A stretch of 64,000 nt of DNA. Origin: Staphylotrichum longicolle. Its lineage: Eukaryota > Ascomycota > Sordariomycetes > Sordariales > Chaetomiaceae. Position 1 is the first letter of the stretch; the number at the start of each line of letters is the position of its first letter. Both the position numbers and the translations under genes were made by a program. Where the stretch lies: positions 4,402,001 through 4,466,000 of the forward strand of contig JAHCVI010000002.1 in assembly GCA_019096155.1 (NCBI GenBank), in the 5' to 3' direction. The notes beneath the pieces are model-generated. The model saw only the letters and a list, made by a program, of their open reading frames with translations, ran no database searches and had not been told where the DNA came from. This document shows positions 10,590 to 21,579 of this stretch, one piece after another.

Positions 10590-12027
10590 GTTGACGGCGG
10601 ATTATTTCCACGCCACAATGTAAAACTCGACCAAGCGGTAAGTGAATGAACCGATTGGTAAAAAAGAAGCATCGACGGTGGGGTCTGCACCAAGTCGCCT
10701 GGTCCCTCCGCTCCGTTTTGTTGTGAAAAAGAGAGTTCACACCCGCAGACTTGCGGGGTCGGGAAACAGTTAGAGGGAGCACATGTAAGGGGCCAAGTCC
10801 CTGCCTTGGTACAGAATATGTAAGGTACGCAGTAAGATCGTGTCAGAAAGACAAGGGCTTGGGGCCAGCATCATCGAATTTGAGGACGCGCATCCTTCAG
10901 CCAGTCAACGCGCCCTGTGAACGACATCATCACGGCCCGGTCGCCTGTTCACGTGGCTTGCAGCAGCCAGCTCAATCGGGTTACACTGTTTTCTCGGATG
11001 TCAGACGAACGCTCCGGGCGGGCTTCTGGAAACGAGCTCGACGCCAAGAATGTCGTGCCTGAATCGCCGTGTCGACAGGCTAATCCCTTCTTCTGGACCC
11101 ACCGTTATTTCACCAGCGAGGTCCAGGCCCAAGTGGAAATCGCAAGGGCTTCAAGAACCGTTGTGAGGGGCATCCAGCTTGCTCTTGCCACCGGCGGGAA
11201 AGAAGGTTGCAACTTCTTGTAGGTACTGTGCATGGCCAGCGAGCTATTCTCGGCTCTGGACAGCGATCTGCGCTGCAATCAGCACTGTGAAAGCCTCGTA
11301 TCGGGCGGGATGGTGCCTCAAGCCGCCGCCATGCAGACCTGAGTCGCCAACACATTTGGTGGGCAATGCTGGGGAAACATAGGGCTCGAGGCGCCGAATC
11401 TCAGGGTCTTCAGAGCGTCGGTGGATAGGTAAGGTAGACAACGTTTACATGTGCATGTGCGTAAAGAAAAGCGATTTCACGTTTGAATTACCTTGAGTGA
11501 TAACCTGGGCTGGCCGGGCTCCTTTTGATGTTGGAGACAAGTGAGCGTTGCAAGAACGGTTGGTTGAGGGCAGAGTGGAACCCCCCGGCCCCTAATCCCT
11601 GGCACTGCCGCCCGCGATCAATGGCGCTAACCAAGACAGGCGCCGTGCGCCCATCTTCAAGGTCCGAGCCTTGAACCAACTCTCCCGTTCCTCACCTAAC
11701 ACCTCCAGCCGAGCTTGACGAACGCGGCAGACGAGCTGTAGCCACTCCAGCGACTCACTTGCGCACCCCGCGACAAGAAGGACGGGCATCTCGACATCCA
11801 GGGCGTTAGGCGAATCCATCGCCCGCAGTGCCTCCCACGACCCGCTCGTGTTGCACCAAACCATTTGCGTGTCCTGACTTGCGTATCCCCCGCGACCCGA
11901 AACCCGAACGGTTCACATTCGATTCGAGTTTTTGGCACAAACTGCGGGGAACACACAGCTGTAGCGGGGTTGCATCTCACAGCTACGCGATTGACTAGTT
12001 GTGGTGGCCAGGGCCTCCGGACTCAAG
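10590..12027. promoter_or_regulatory. Divergent intergenic region, MAG1 and ANP1
   Basis: 1.4 kb between divergent start codons, so it carries both promoters. I find no supported gene within it. Confidence 0.5.
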
Positions 12028-13548
12028 ATGCTGCTTCCCAAGGGCGGCGTCAGCTGGAAGGCGGCGAGATCAAGTCTGCCGCCCACGAGGGCGATATGGG
12101 TGCTGCTGACCAGGACACGCTTCCTCCTTCTCGTCGCTCTCACCGGGATAATACTACTGCTATGGCGCGGCATCAGAGGGTCTGCGTCTGAAATGCAAAG
12201 GTTCGACCTCGCCGCCCTCGCCGCCTCGGTCCGCCGTCCGCCGTCGAGGCGCAGATATCGCTAACATGTTTCCGCTGCAACAGTTTCTACTGCTGGGGTC
12301 CGTCAAAACCGCCCATGGAGATGACGCCAAACGAGCAGGCATCATGGACGTCCCATCTCCGTACCCCGGTCGTCTTCAACCACCACGCCCCCCTCGAGGT
12401 TAAATCGTCCACTATCGAACACGTCAACCTGAACCCCATCAAGTCTACAACCAAGGCCGTGCAGAACAAGGAACGGGTTCTTATCCTCACTCCGCTCAAG
12501 GACGCCTCTCGTTATCTCTCCAAATACTTTGAGCTGGTGGCCAAGCTCAGCTACCCCCACGAGCTCATCGACCTTGCGTTCCTGGTGGGCGACACCACCG
12601 ACGATACCCTTGCCGTTCTCGCCGCCGAGCTTGACCGCATTCAAAAGCGCCCGGACAGCGTTCCGTTTAGGAGTGCCATGATCGTGGAGAAGGACTTTGG
12701 GCTCGTGTTGAGCCAGGATGTTCAGGATCGCCATGGCTTCGAGGCCCAGGCACCGCGCCGCAAGGCCATGGCCAGGGCTCGGAACTATCTCCTGGCCTCG
12801 GCGCTCAAGCCTGAACACTCGTGGGTGTACTGGAGAGATGTGGACATTGTGGACAGCCCCGAGAAGATCATCGAGGACTTCATTGCCCATGATAAGGATG
12901 TCCTTGTTCCCAGTATGGATCCCCTCGACCAGGATTATGAATGGCGCAGGCGCTGATCTCACGCAGATATTTGGTTTCACCGTTATGAGAACGGCGTCGA
13001 TATTGAAGGCAGATGTGGGTTTGACACTCTCGGTTTTTGTCAGAGCATCAGTTAACCAACGGGATAGTCGACTACAATTCCTGGGTGGAGTCTGACAAGG
13101 CCCGAAAGCTCGCTGCGGGTCTGTCCAAGGACACCATCATCGTCGAAGGTGCGTCTCCGGACTCCTGTGCCAACCAGCAGGCCGACTAACTTGCGCCCCA
13201 GGCTACAAGCAATTCGACACCGGACGGACCTACATGTGCAGGATGGGCGACTGGCGGGAAAACAAGGACGTCGAGATGGAGTTGGACGGCATCGGCGGCG
13301 TCAACATCATCGTCAAGGCGGATGTTCACCGATCAGGTGAGCAACTCCCTTCTCTCTCTCTCTCTCTCCCAGACTCAGGGAAGAACTAACATGATTTAGG
13401 AATCAACTTCCCCGCCTACGCCTTTGAGAACCAAGCCGAAACCGAAGGCTTCGCCAAAATGGCCAAGCGCGCCGGCTATGGCGTCTGGGGCCTGCCCAAC
13501 TATGTCGTCTGGCACATCGACACTGAGGAGAAGGGCGGGAACCTCTAG
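12028..13548 (+). CDS. ANP1: Anp1/Mnn9/Van1-family mannosyltransferase (mannan polymerase subunit)
   Basis: Six exons (12028-12200, 12284-12912, 12967-13014, 13068-13148, 13202-13336, 13400-13548) give 404 residues. All junctions keep phase and restore family motifs, for example VPN-IWFHRYENG and EGR-FDYNSW. The protein is type II: a short basic tail, one membrane segment at about 32-46 (FLLLVALTGIILLLW), then the luminal glycosyltransferase domain with KERVLILTPLKDASRYL and the DxD-like WRDVDIVDSPEKI. The later part (YKQFDTGRTYMCRMGDWRENKDVEMELDGIGG) is typical of the family. These proteins extend the alpha-1,6-mannan backbone of N-glycans in the Golgi. Its choice as Anp1 rather than Mnn9 or Van1 rests on remembered similarity. 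Intron 5 carries a CT tract. Confidence 0.9.
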
Positions 13549-14590
13549 TCCTCTCTGCATCATCGCCCATTAATACCGCCCCTTGACCCTTCTCTCCCCC
13601 CGGCCGAACCCACCAGAACATAAAAAGCGGCTTTTCAACTAGAGCCGGAAAATTGATTGATTGTACGACAGCGGACGACACATACCAAAACATTTTGACC
13701 TAAAAACCACTTCAGAAGACTGGCGTTAAGGGGGTAGGATAAGACGGCTTCATCTGCTTTTTTTTCCTTTTCTCCTCACTACATTTTGTTGACTTGGGGA
13801 AGTAATCACCGAGTTGGCACCCAGCATTTTTTTCTTGTCGCGCCCCATCCTTGGGGGGTGGGGTGGTGGGGGGCTCGCAAGCCGCGGTATCTTAGCTCAT
13901 GAAGGGGGTTTGGGGGAGAGGGACTGTGTATGAACGGATTACGGCAGGCATGGAACATGACTTTGGGGGGTGCTTTCTGCACTCCTGACTGGGTAGGGTC
14001 GGGGTCTGGGCCTGCCTTTCTGTATGCGAGAGTGAGCGTGGGTTTTGTCTTTTCCTTTCTCATTAAGGGCGTAGAATGGGCTATCTTCTTTGTTGTGTAG
14101 ATATGTTGGGGTGGGTGGACGATTCATCCGGGCGGTGGAGGAGTAATCTATATACTTAACTTGTGGCTTTGGTTCAACCAGGTGTGCAGCAACTTCGTGT
14201 CCTGAGAGGGGACGACTTGGCTCTCTCTTGGTTGTTTCCATGATCACATTTGTCTTCAGTGTCAGGCTCGTACCTCAAAAAGGTGCAAAGGACTTTCTGA
14301 GCGAGACGGCACATGGCAATGACGGAGATTTCAACGCAGTGGGCGAGCAAGTTTCTGATTGACGGACCAGAGTCTATACACATACATGCCAGCCCGTCCT
14401 CTCCGTGACGGGCGGCAACCAACGCCTTCTCCTCTATTCGGCCTTCCCCGGCGGCGCAACTCCCCCCTCCGCTCCATAAAGTACAGTGCTGCCGTTCGTT
14501 GCTCATCCCATACCATCCATCCAACCAAGAAAACCAACCGGAACCCCCCCGCCTTCTTCTTTTGCTCCTCGATCTTTCCCGTCACACGGT
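13549..14590. other. Convergent 3' intergenic gap, ANP1 and QCR7
   Basis: 1.04 kb between converging 3' ends. No gene supported. It contains G-rich stretches (about 13848-13980). Confidence 0.5.
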
Positions 14591-15097
14591 TTAGTGCTTC
14601 TTGAAGACGGTCAGGGTGTCGAGGGCGTCCTTCTCCTTTGCCTCGGCGTACAGCTGCTCGAGGATGGGCGTCAGGTACCGGACGTCCTCCTCGGGCTTGG
14701 TCCACTCGGCCTTGGGCAGGATCTTTTGCTGCAGGCTGAGCTGGGTGGCGCGGCGGATGCGGTAGATGCGGTCGTAGCTCTGCTGGGGCGAGAGGCGGTG
14801 CAGGGCCTTGAGGACCGTCTCGTTCTCCTCGCTGATGAGGTCGTCGCCGCTGTTGTGGGGGTGGGAAGGTGGTTAGAAAAATGTGCGGTGATTTTGATTG
14901 CTAGCGCAATTGCAGGGCAATTGCAGGGCAATTGATGCCCGTGTCGGGACGGGAGGAGAGTTGTTGTTCGTCACTCACAGGAGACCCATCTGGCGGTAGC
15001 CGGCAGCGTTGGAGTACCAGCCGGCGAGCGGCTTGAGCAGCTTCATGAGCCAGGGCCGCGTGGCGGCGGCCGGGGCGAGGGTCGGTGCGATGGGCAT
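14591..15097 (-). CDS. QCR7: Cytochrome bc1 complex subunit 7 (QCR7)
   Basis: Two exons, 14979-15097 and 14591-14849, give 125 residues, the normal length for the family. The sequence begins MPIAPTLAPAAATRPWLMKLLKPLAGWYSNAAGYRQMGLL. It contains the conserved RIYRIRRATQLSLQQKILPKAEWTKPEEDVRYL block and ends FKKH. QCR7 (the 14-kDa ubiquinone-binding-type protein) is a matrix-side subunit of respiratory complex III. The intron (14850-14978) carries an 11-bp direct repeat. Confidence 0.95.
14906..14934. repeat. 11-bp direct repeat in the QCR7 intron
   Basis: The unit gcaattgcagg occurs at 14906-14916 and 14917-14927, with a partial third copy gcaattg at 14928-14934. Each unit contains the palindrome caattg. 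It lies wholly inside the intron. Confidence 0.85.
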
Positions 15098-16339
15098 GGC
15101 GGGCGGTTGGGGGTTGTTGTTCGTGGGGAACGTGGTGGTGGTGAGCTCGTGAAGGTTGGCCGTCTCCGAATCACCAAATCAACCAAATTGCCGCGAAATC
15201 AGACGTGAGCTGCGAAGCTGTCCCGGGAAATACCGTGGCTGCCTGAATTGCGGCCTCAATTGTCAGGGCGCACAGTCTTGCGGCCCGTAAAATACGGAAG
15301 CGACGGTTACCGTAATAATGTTTCACGAACCAACGCCTCGCTGCCTGGGTCCAGGCACGATGAGGTAATGGGTCCCCTTGAGCAAACTGGATCTTTGGAT
15401 CAATTGATAACGTCAAAAAAGCCCTGCGCAGAGGTCACAGGGATCTCCAAGCCCGCGAAACGCAGAACCTACTCCGTAGCCGATAGGACAATCCCGAGCG
15501 ATTTTACAGCGGGTCTTGGACAAACGGAACTTTTGTTGAAGTCTTGTTCAAAGGTCCCAGTTGTTGATGACGGTTGGCGTTCGCAAACTTGCAGCATTTC
15601 CATGTTCGCTTCCTCTTTCGGAACGTACGGGACATCGGCCGCAACAGCAACACCTCGGCTTCCCATCTTGTCATCAACTTGCCCTCGTGCTCACTCCTCT
15701 CACCACTTTACCACTTAACCCCTAAGATTCCTAGGCGCCAGATCGACCCATCAGGGGACCTGCCATTGCCCCAGGGCCCCCGACCGCCAGCAAAATCGCT
15801 GACACTTGATGCCGAGTGCAGCCCGTCTGTCGCCGCCCACCGGCACCACTCCGCAGTCCCCGATTGTGCAATCCACATCCACCCGCGGCCCACCCGCGCT
15901 CGGTGCCAAGCGGATTTCCCTTTCAAGTCCCTCCACCACCGCTCTCGCTCAACTCTCTCAACACAATCCCCTGGTCGCGAGGGGCGCAATCCAAGCCCGC
16001 AACTTTCCAAGCCAAAACTTGGACCGCAAATCACCACAACCCTCACACCCAAACCCGCACCCGAGTCCATGAGACGTGCCAATCGCTAGCCGCAGTCACG
16101 ATCCCCTGCCTGCGCGGGCGCCTTCCCCGCACATCGGCACCAGAGGGAATCGCAGACAGCATCACTTTGGGAACTGCCCCTCGATGATATCACCACCACG
16201 GCCGCCGCACCAGACGGACCAGACGGACGCACCCACCGATCCGGCACCCCGTGGCCGGTTACACACGAAGCCGCAGACAAGTTTGCGAGCTCCCCACTGA
16301 GGACGAGGAGTCGGACGCTGCCCCTCCCCCCAAAGCGGC
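15098..16339. promoter_or_regulatory. Divergent intergenic region, QCR7 and mitochondrial carrier
   Basis: 1.24 kb between divergent start codons of two mitochondrial genes, so it holds both promoters. No gene supported inside it. Confidence 0.5.
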
Positions 16340-17706
16340 ATGTCTCACAACCAACAACTCTCCTCCCACGGACAACCCCGCCCCGCATCTCCGCCGGAAT
16401 ATGGGGTAGCACTGCCTGAGTCCCAGGTATTGCAGTCTCGGTCAACGAACTTATCATCGCAAGGAGCAAACTCGGCAACGTTGGCGGCGGACGAAGCGAT
16501 GACGGACCCGACCCGGCTCACCCTCAAGGAGCGATGGGCCGTCAACGCCTCGAATTCACAGTTTAATGCGCTGGCCGGCGCAATAGGCGGCTTCACCTCG
16601 GGCATTGTCACCTGCCCGCTCGACGTCATCAAGACCAAGCTACAGGCGCAGGGAGGTTTTGCGACGCAGGGGGCACCGCACGGCACGCAGCGCCCAAGGG
16701 TCTACAAGGGCTTGTTCGGGACAGCAAGTGTAATATGGAGGGAGGAGGGACTCAGGGGCATGTACCGGGGCCTAGGCCCCATCATAATGGGATATCTGCC
16801 GACCTGGGCAGTGTGGTTTACGGTCTACAACAAAACGAAACTATTCCTGGGCCAATACCACGGTAGGTCCTGAGAATCTGTCGGCAGGAGCACGAGAGTG
16901 CTGACCAGACATGAGAAAACGGCTTCGTCGTCAACTTCTGGTCCATCCATCATAGCCAGCAGCACGATTTGCACGAAATGATCATCAGACCCGCAATGTC
17001 GCAGTCCACCAGCCACGACAGGACGCAGTACTCACTCTTCCCCAAAGGTGCCAACACGCCGACCTCGCGCCCAACTCTACATCAACCGTGGCACTACAAG
17101 TCAACATGGGATGCGGCGCGCAAGATGTACACCACCGAGGGGATTCTCTCGTTCTATTCCGGGCTCACACCGGCGCTGCTCGGGCTCACCCACGTCGCTG
17201 TTCAGTTCCCTGCGTACGAGTACCTCAAGATGCAGTTCACAGGGCGAGCCATGGGCGCGGCCCCCGCCGCAGGCCAGGACGACAAGGCGCACTGGTTTGG
17301 CATTCTGTCGGCATCCATCATGTCCAAGATCCTCGCGAGCAGCGCGACGTATCCGCACGAGGTCATCCGCACAAGGCTGCAGACCCAGCGGCGGCCGATT
17401 CCGGGGCAGGAATACATGGAGGGCTTGGGAGGCGTGCAACCAGGGGTCAACGGGGCAGGCCAACAACCGCAGGCCGGGCCCAAGTACCGAGGCATCGTAT
17501 CGACGTTTCGAACCATGCTTCGCGAGGAGGGGTGGCGGGCCTTTTACGCCGGCATGGGCACCAACATGATGCGCGCCGTCCCCGCGGCCACGGTCACTAT
17601 GCTCACATACGAGTACGTGATGCGCCATCTCAACCACACGCGGGCGATAGGGAAGGAGAAGCTGCAGATGCAACAGCTCGCGCAGGGGGGGTACTCGGGG
17701 TCATAA
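16340..17706 (+). CDS. Mitochondrial carrier, NAD+ transporter type (YIA6/NDT1-like), middle signature damaged
   Basis: Two exons, 16340-16862 and 16916-17706, give an open frame of 437 residues. Repeat 1 has PLDVIKTKLQAQ and the block YRGLGPIIMGYLPTWAVWF, as in the NAD+/pyrimidine-nucleotide branch of inner-membrane carriers. Repeat 3 has YPHEVIRTRLQTQ. The second repeat should read like STICTNPIWVIKTRLMSQ. Here the frame instead gives a run around LHEMIIRPAMSQ. The other + frame at 16949-16975 spells IIASSTICT, the expected helix, and the bases after it look like a depleted version of the PIWVIKTRL codons. An insertion followed by several deletions that sum to zero frame change would explain this. 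Without that motif the carrier is unlikely to work. Substrate choice (NAD+ versus pyrimidine nucleotides) is inferred from remembered similarity. Confidence 0.85.
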
Positions 17707-19097
17707 GCCCTGCGGCTGGCCGTCACTTTCGAATCTTCCGAAGGACCCTCATCCTACAGCGATAAACAAAACTTAGACATCGATGCGAATCAACCCCCCT
17801 TTCGGCGGCAGAATAACCCGCGGAATCTCCTTGGCACATTTCCACTTTCCAGTCCCTATCTCTACCTCTCTTCCCATCTCCCCTACCCCAGCGTGGCCGG
17901 CTCTTAGGGGCAGAAAAAAAGACCACGAGAGGGAGGGAGGTGGGAGAGAGGCTTTCCTGATGTGATACCCCAAATCATCCCCTAACAAACGGAGCGGCAG
18001 ACGGTCAATGGATGGAACGGATCGATGGGCGGATGGGTGTAACAATAGACCGGGCGGGATGGGCAAGCAAAGCAAGGCTGATACACTGTTTTACAGCGAA
18101 GCGAGCGAGCGAGCGAGCGAGAGGGAATGTGTTGCTCACACTAACAACAACATGCTGTTATTTCTTCCGCTTCTTCTTCTTCTTCTTCCTCTGTTGGGAC
18201 CGGCAAAGCAAAGCGAAGCAAAGGAGGCGGGCGGACGGGCGAGCATCTACTGGACACAGCTTTTACCAGTTTACAGTTGCATCTCTTCCATTGGCTTTTT
18301 TTTCCTTTTGAGTGGTTGGTTTTGGGGCCAGGCAGCATTGCATCATCTTCTTTTTTTGTTATGTGTGTTGAGGCATGGCGATGGGGGATCATTGCGCTGC
18401 ATACAATTGGGGTGGGTAGGTTGAAGGCTGGGTGGTGTAGACGTAGTGGAAAGTAGTAACGGTACGGAGGGATTTGGGAGGTGGGAGATATAAGATATGA
18501 TGTGCAAGCCCTTGATGGAGTGCCCTGTGCAAGTTGTGGTTGTATTGTATTTTGTTCCATACTCTGGACTTTTGGCCTCGGGAGATGGGGACTGCCGAGT
18601 AATTGGTGCTGCTCCTCAGATGCTCAAACAAGACGGGATTATGTGGAAATAAAAGAGAAGCCGTGCCACGAAGGGTCAACTAGAACTGTGTTGTGGTGTA
18701 TGCGAGGGAGAGAGGTCGATAAAGAGATGTTGAACCGCTGGAGAGCGCGATTCAATTGCGGGTTGTGTTTCCTTCCTGAGTGGGCTGGCTCTTGGTCTCA
18801 ATCGATCCCCCAAAACACATCCAACCTCACTTCACAGCAACACATGCCACCTCGACAAATCCTGGGCTGTACATCAACCACCCTCCCGAAACCTGCGTTT
18901 CCTACCCGACATCCCAGTTTAAACACTGCTGCAAGACCACGCGAGTGTCTTGATTATATAATGAGTCCTGGGCGAAATGGCCAGAGGTAGCATCAATCCA
19001 CGAGTATGCATGCAACCCTCGGCAATTTCTTGGGGAGGCTTGTTGTATCGGGCTGCTGCTGACCTGAAAATGGTTTGTGCCGTGATTTTAGACGGTC
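17707..19097. other. Intergenic gap, carrier 3' end to small-protein gene
   Basis: 1.39 kb. It contains GAGC tetranucleotides (about 18098-18122) and a TTC trinucleotide tract (about 18167-18190). A TATA-like element, tatataat, lies at 18955-18962, about 140 bases before the small ORF start. No other gene supported. Confidence 0.5.
18955..18962 (+). promoter_or_regulatory. TATA-like element for the 47-residue protein gene
   Basis: The sequence tatataat lies about 140 bases upstream of the start codon at 19098, a reasonable spacing for a fungal promoter. A GT...AG pair at 18987-19091 could alternatively mark a 5' UTR intron, but that would leave almost no leader exon after this element. Confidence 0.45.
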
Positions 19098-19377
19098 ATG
19101 GCGCCGGCTGCGGCGTTCACCATGGCGTGTGTGCTGTTCATGTAAGGGGTTGCCATGCTGCCATATGTTGCCATGTTGCTGTGGTTCTGCGGTTGAGCGA
19201 GGGTGCTAATGGGGCTGGGCGGTGCAGGTACACGCGGTCGTCGATTCGGGCGGCGAGGATGAATGCGGTGAGTTTCGGTGCCCTCTTGATGCGGTCAAGT
19301 GCTGACGGGAGTTGCAGAAGGCGAACCGCGAAGGCCAGCAGCAGGCGCGGCAGCAAGAGGGTGAGAAGAAGCAGTGA
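19098..19377 (+). CDS. Small three-exon protein, 47 residues, one hydrophobic segment
   Basis: Exons 19098-19141, 19228-19267 and 19318-19377 join in phase to give MAPAAAFTMACVLFMYTRSS, then IRAARMNAKANREGQQQA, then RQQEGEKKQ. The splice sites are good: GTAAGG donor with a GCTAAT branch point, and GTGAGT donor with a GCTGAC branch point. No single frame is long enough to show the gene, but the spliced product is coherent. An N-terminal segment of 14 or so hydrophobic residues is followed by a basic, Gln/Glu-rich helix. This suggests a single-pass membrane protein, possibly of mitochondria or ER, with a soluble charged tail. I do not recognise it by name. It looks like the short conserved hypothetical proteins of Sordariomycetes that begin with a YTRSSIRAA-type motif; that comparison is from memory. 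Confidence 0.7.
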
Positions 19378-19621
19378 CTGGCATGGGAAATGAGGTTGGA
19401 AAGAGAAGGAGGGCGGGGAAAGCTTAGCATGATTGGACAGCTCGACAGGCAAAGGAAATACCAATTGCACGCTATCAAAACAAACTTGGAAAACATATAA
19501 TATATACACCACTCCGCCTTTCAGAAACCCTTTGAGGCGAGACAGCCCAACGCAACATAAGAAGCGGGCTAGGAAACCTGAACCCCCTCACCCCTCCTCA
19601 CAACCACACACACACCCTTCT

Positions 19622-20582
19622 TCACTTGGCAGACTCTTCCTTGGCCTCCGCCTCGCCCTTCCCATTCTCCTTGACCTCCTCCGCCTTCTTCTCCACCCCA
19701 TTCTCCTTGGCCTCCTCCTCCTTCTCCTCCACCTCGGGATCGGCCTTCTTCACGTCCTCGGCCTCCTCGCCCCTCTCCTCCGCCTTCTTCTCCTCCGCCT
19801 CCACCCCCTTATCCTCCACCGCCGCCTCCCCCTCGCCAGCAGACCCCAGCCCCTCCACGACGGCCTTGACGACGGCCACGGTCCCCTCGGGCCCGCCGGG
19901 CTGCGCAGCGAGCACCTTGCCGGCCTTGTCGACGACGAAGACGCCGCGCGTGGTGCCCTTGGGCGCCTTCTTGAGGCCGATGGCGCCGATGAGCGTCGCG
20001 GCGGGGTCGCACAGCAGCGGGTAGGGCAGCTTCTGCTTGTCCTTGAAGGTGGTGTTGGCCTTGGGGGAGTCGGTCGAGAGGCCGTAGAGGGCGAGGCCCG
20101 AGGCCGTGGAGAGGGAGGCGTAGGCGTCGCGGAAGAGGCAGGCTTGTCTGGTGCCTGTTTTGCAGGGGTAGTAGTTAGAATTTGCTGGGGCTGGTTGGAA
20201 AGGAAGAGGATGGGAAGAAGGGCTTACAGCCGGGGGTAGAGGCCTTGGGGTAGGTGAAGAGGACGACGCCGGACTTGCTCGCGTCGACGAGGGCTTTGAG
20301 CGTGGTCTTGGTGCCGTCGTTGGTCTCGATCTCGCCGCCGAAGCCGTCGAGGGTGATGGTGTCGCCTACGGCGGGCTTGGAGGATGAGGAGGAACTGCCA
20401 TTGCCGTTGGTGGTGGTGGTGGTGGTGGCGGCGGCGGCGACCTCGGCGACCTTCTCGGCCGTCTCTTTGACAGTCTCCTTGACTTTGGCGGCCGTCTTGG
20501 TCACCTTGGTCGGCTTCGACTTCTTGGCCGGTGCCGGCGCGGGAGCGGGCGCGGCCTTGCGCTTGCGCAGTTCCATGGGCAT
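19622..20582 (-). CDS. DOT5: Peroxiredoxin, PrxQ/Dot5-like nuclear thiol peroxidase
   Basis: Exons 20228-20582 and 19622-20154 give 295 residues. The start is basic and Lys/Ala/Pro-rich (LRKRKAAPAPAPAPAKKSK), consistent with a nuclear protein. The catalytic site spans the intron: ASTPGC-TRQAC, with the peroxidatic Cys119 and a resolving Cys124 five residues later, the PrxQ/BCP spacing. LFRDAYASL, GLSTDSPKANTTFKDKQKLPYPLLCDP and GVFVVDKAGKVL follow as expected. PrxQ-type enzymes reduce alkyl hydroperoxides using thioredoxin. The C-terminal 85 residues or so are a Glu/Lys-rich low-complexity tail not found in yeast Dot5. The alternative start two codons in (20576) would change little. It shares a divergent promoter with the complex I subunit at 21580. 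Confidence 0.9.
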
Positions 20583-21579
20583 GATGGGCGATGAGGCTTG
20601 CGCGCGCGGCTTACAGCTAGCTGGCTTACAGAGGGCAAAGTGAGAAGGTCAAGAGGGTGGGCAAGGACTACAAGGCTGAGTCGCGAGCTGGTCGCGATGG
20701 CGGTACAGTCAGACGGAGAGAGTAAACAGCCAGATACGAGGGAAGTGGAGGGAAAGAAAAGAAGTCGGGAGCTTGGGGAGGTCAACAGACGTTGCGCTGG
20801 TTGCGCAGGCGCGGGCCAATCACAGCGCGGCGCGGCCCCCAGAGGAGGCCCAGGGCACAGGGGAGGGGGGGTTTCGGTTGCGATGGAGCTCCGCTGCGGC
20901 AGAGCAGCAGCAGCAGCAGCAGCAGAAAAAAAAAAGGTCCGTGGGAAGTGCCGTTCAGGGTGCAGATACGCGGGGACCTGGGACAGGCTGGGCGTCTCGC
21001 CCGCTGCTGTGTATCTGCAAAACAGATGGCGCCCAGTGTGGTTGCAGTGTGGTTGCAATTCGGCCACAGCCGCGGACGGCGATCCAATATCAGCAACGGG
21101 CGGTTGGAGCATTTCACCACGCTCAAGACCGCCTTCTTCCTGTCCCGCCCCTTCTCAAGCTTCAGAAACCCACTGATGGATCTCCGCTGTATCCGCAGCT
21201 GGCACCTCAGTGTAGGCTTCGCGGGGTCCGAAGAGCTGGGATGGCGAGATGGTCCGCTGGTCATGTGAGATGGTGTAATTTCGGTGTTGTGAGGCCTGTT
21301 TTTCTGGTTTCTTCCGGAACAACTTTGATGAAGGAGCAAAAGAGCTCCCCCTTGCCCGGTCTAGAGTTGCACACACACACTAAACATGTGGTTCGTGCCA
21401 TCCCTGCGTGACAGTTGGTCCATGCTCTGACTGAATTGGCCAATGCGCTCATCAACCGGCTAAACACCGGTGTTGGAGCTCTCTCAGCCAAGTCCACCCA
21501 ACGGCCTGGTCGTCGTCGACGACCGAGTGAACATCCCGACCTCGAACCCCGTCCACACACCCCCACGACAACTGCCACC
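20583..21579. promoter_or_regulatory. Divergent intergenic region, peroxiredoxin and complex I subunit
   Basis: 1.0 kb between divergent start codons. It contains an AGC trinucleotide tract followed by an A run (about 20905-20936). No gene supported. Confidence 0.5.

Noticed and set aside
18977..19393. A 138-residue frame covering the small three-exon gene
   Set aside because: It reads through introns and gives a Cys/His/Arg-rich product without features; the spliced 47-residue reading is better.
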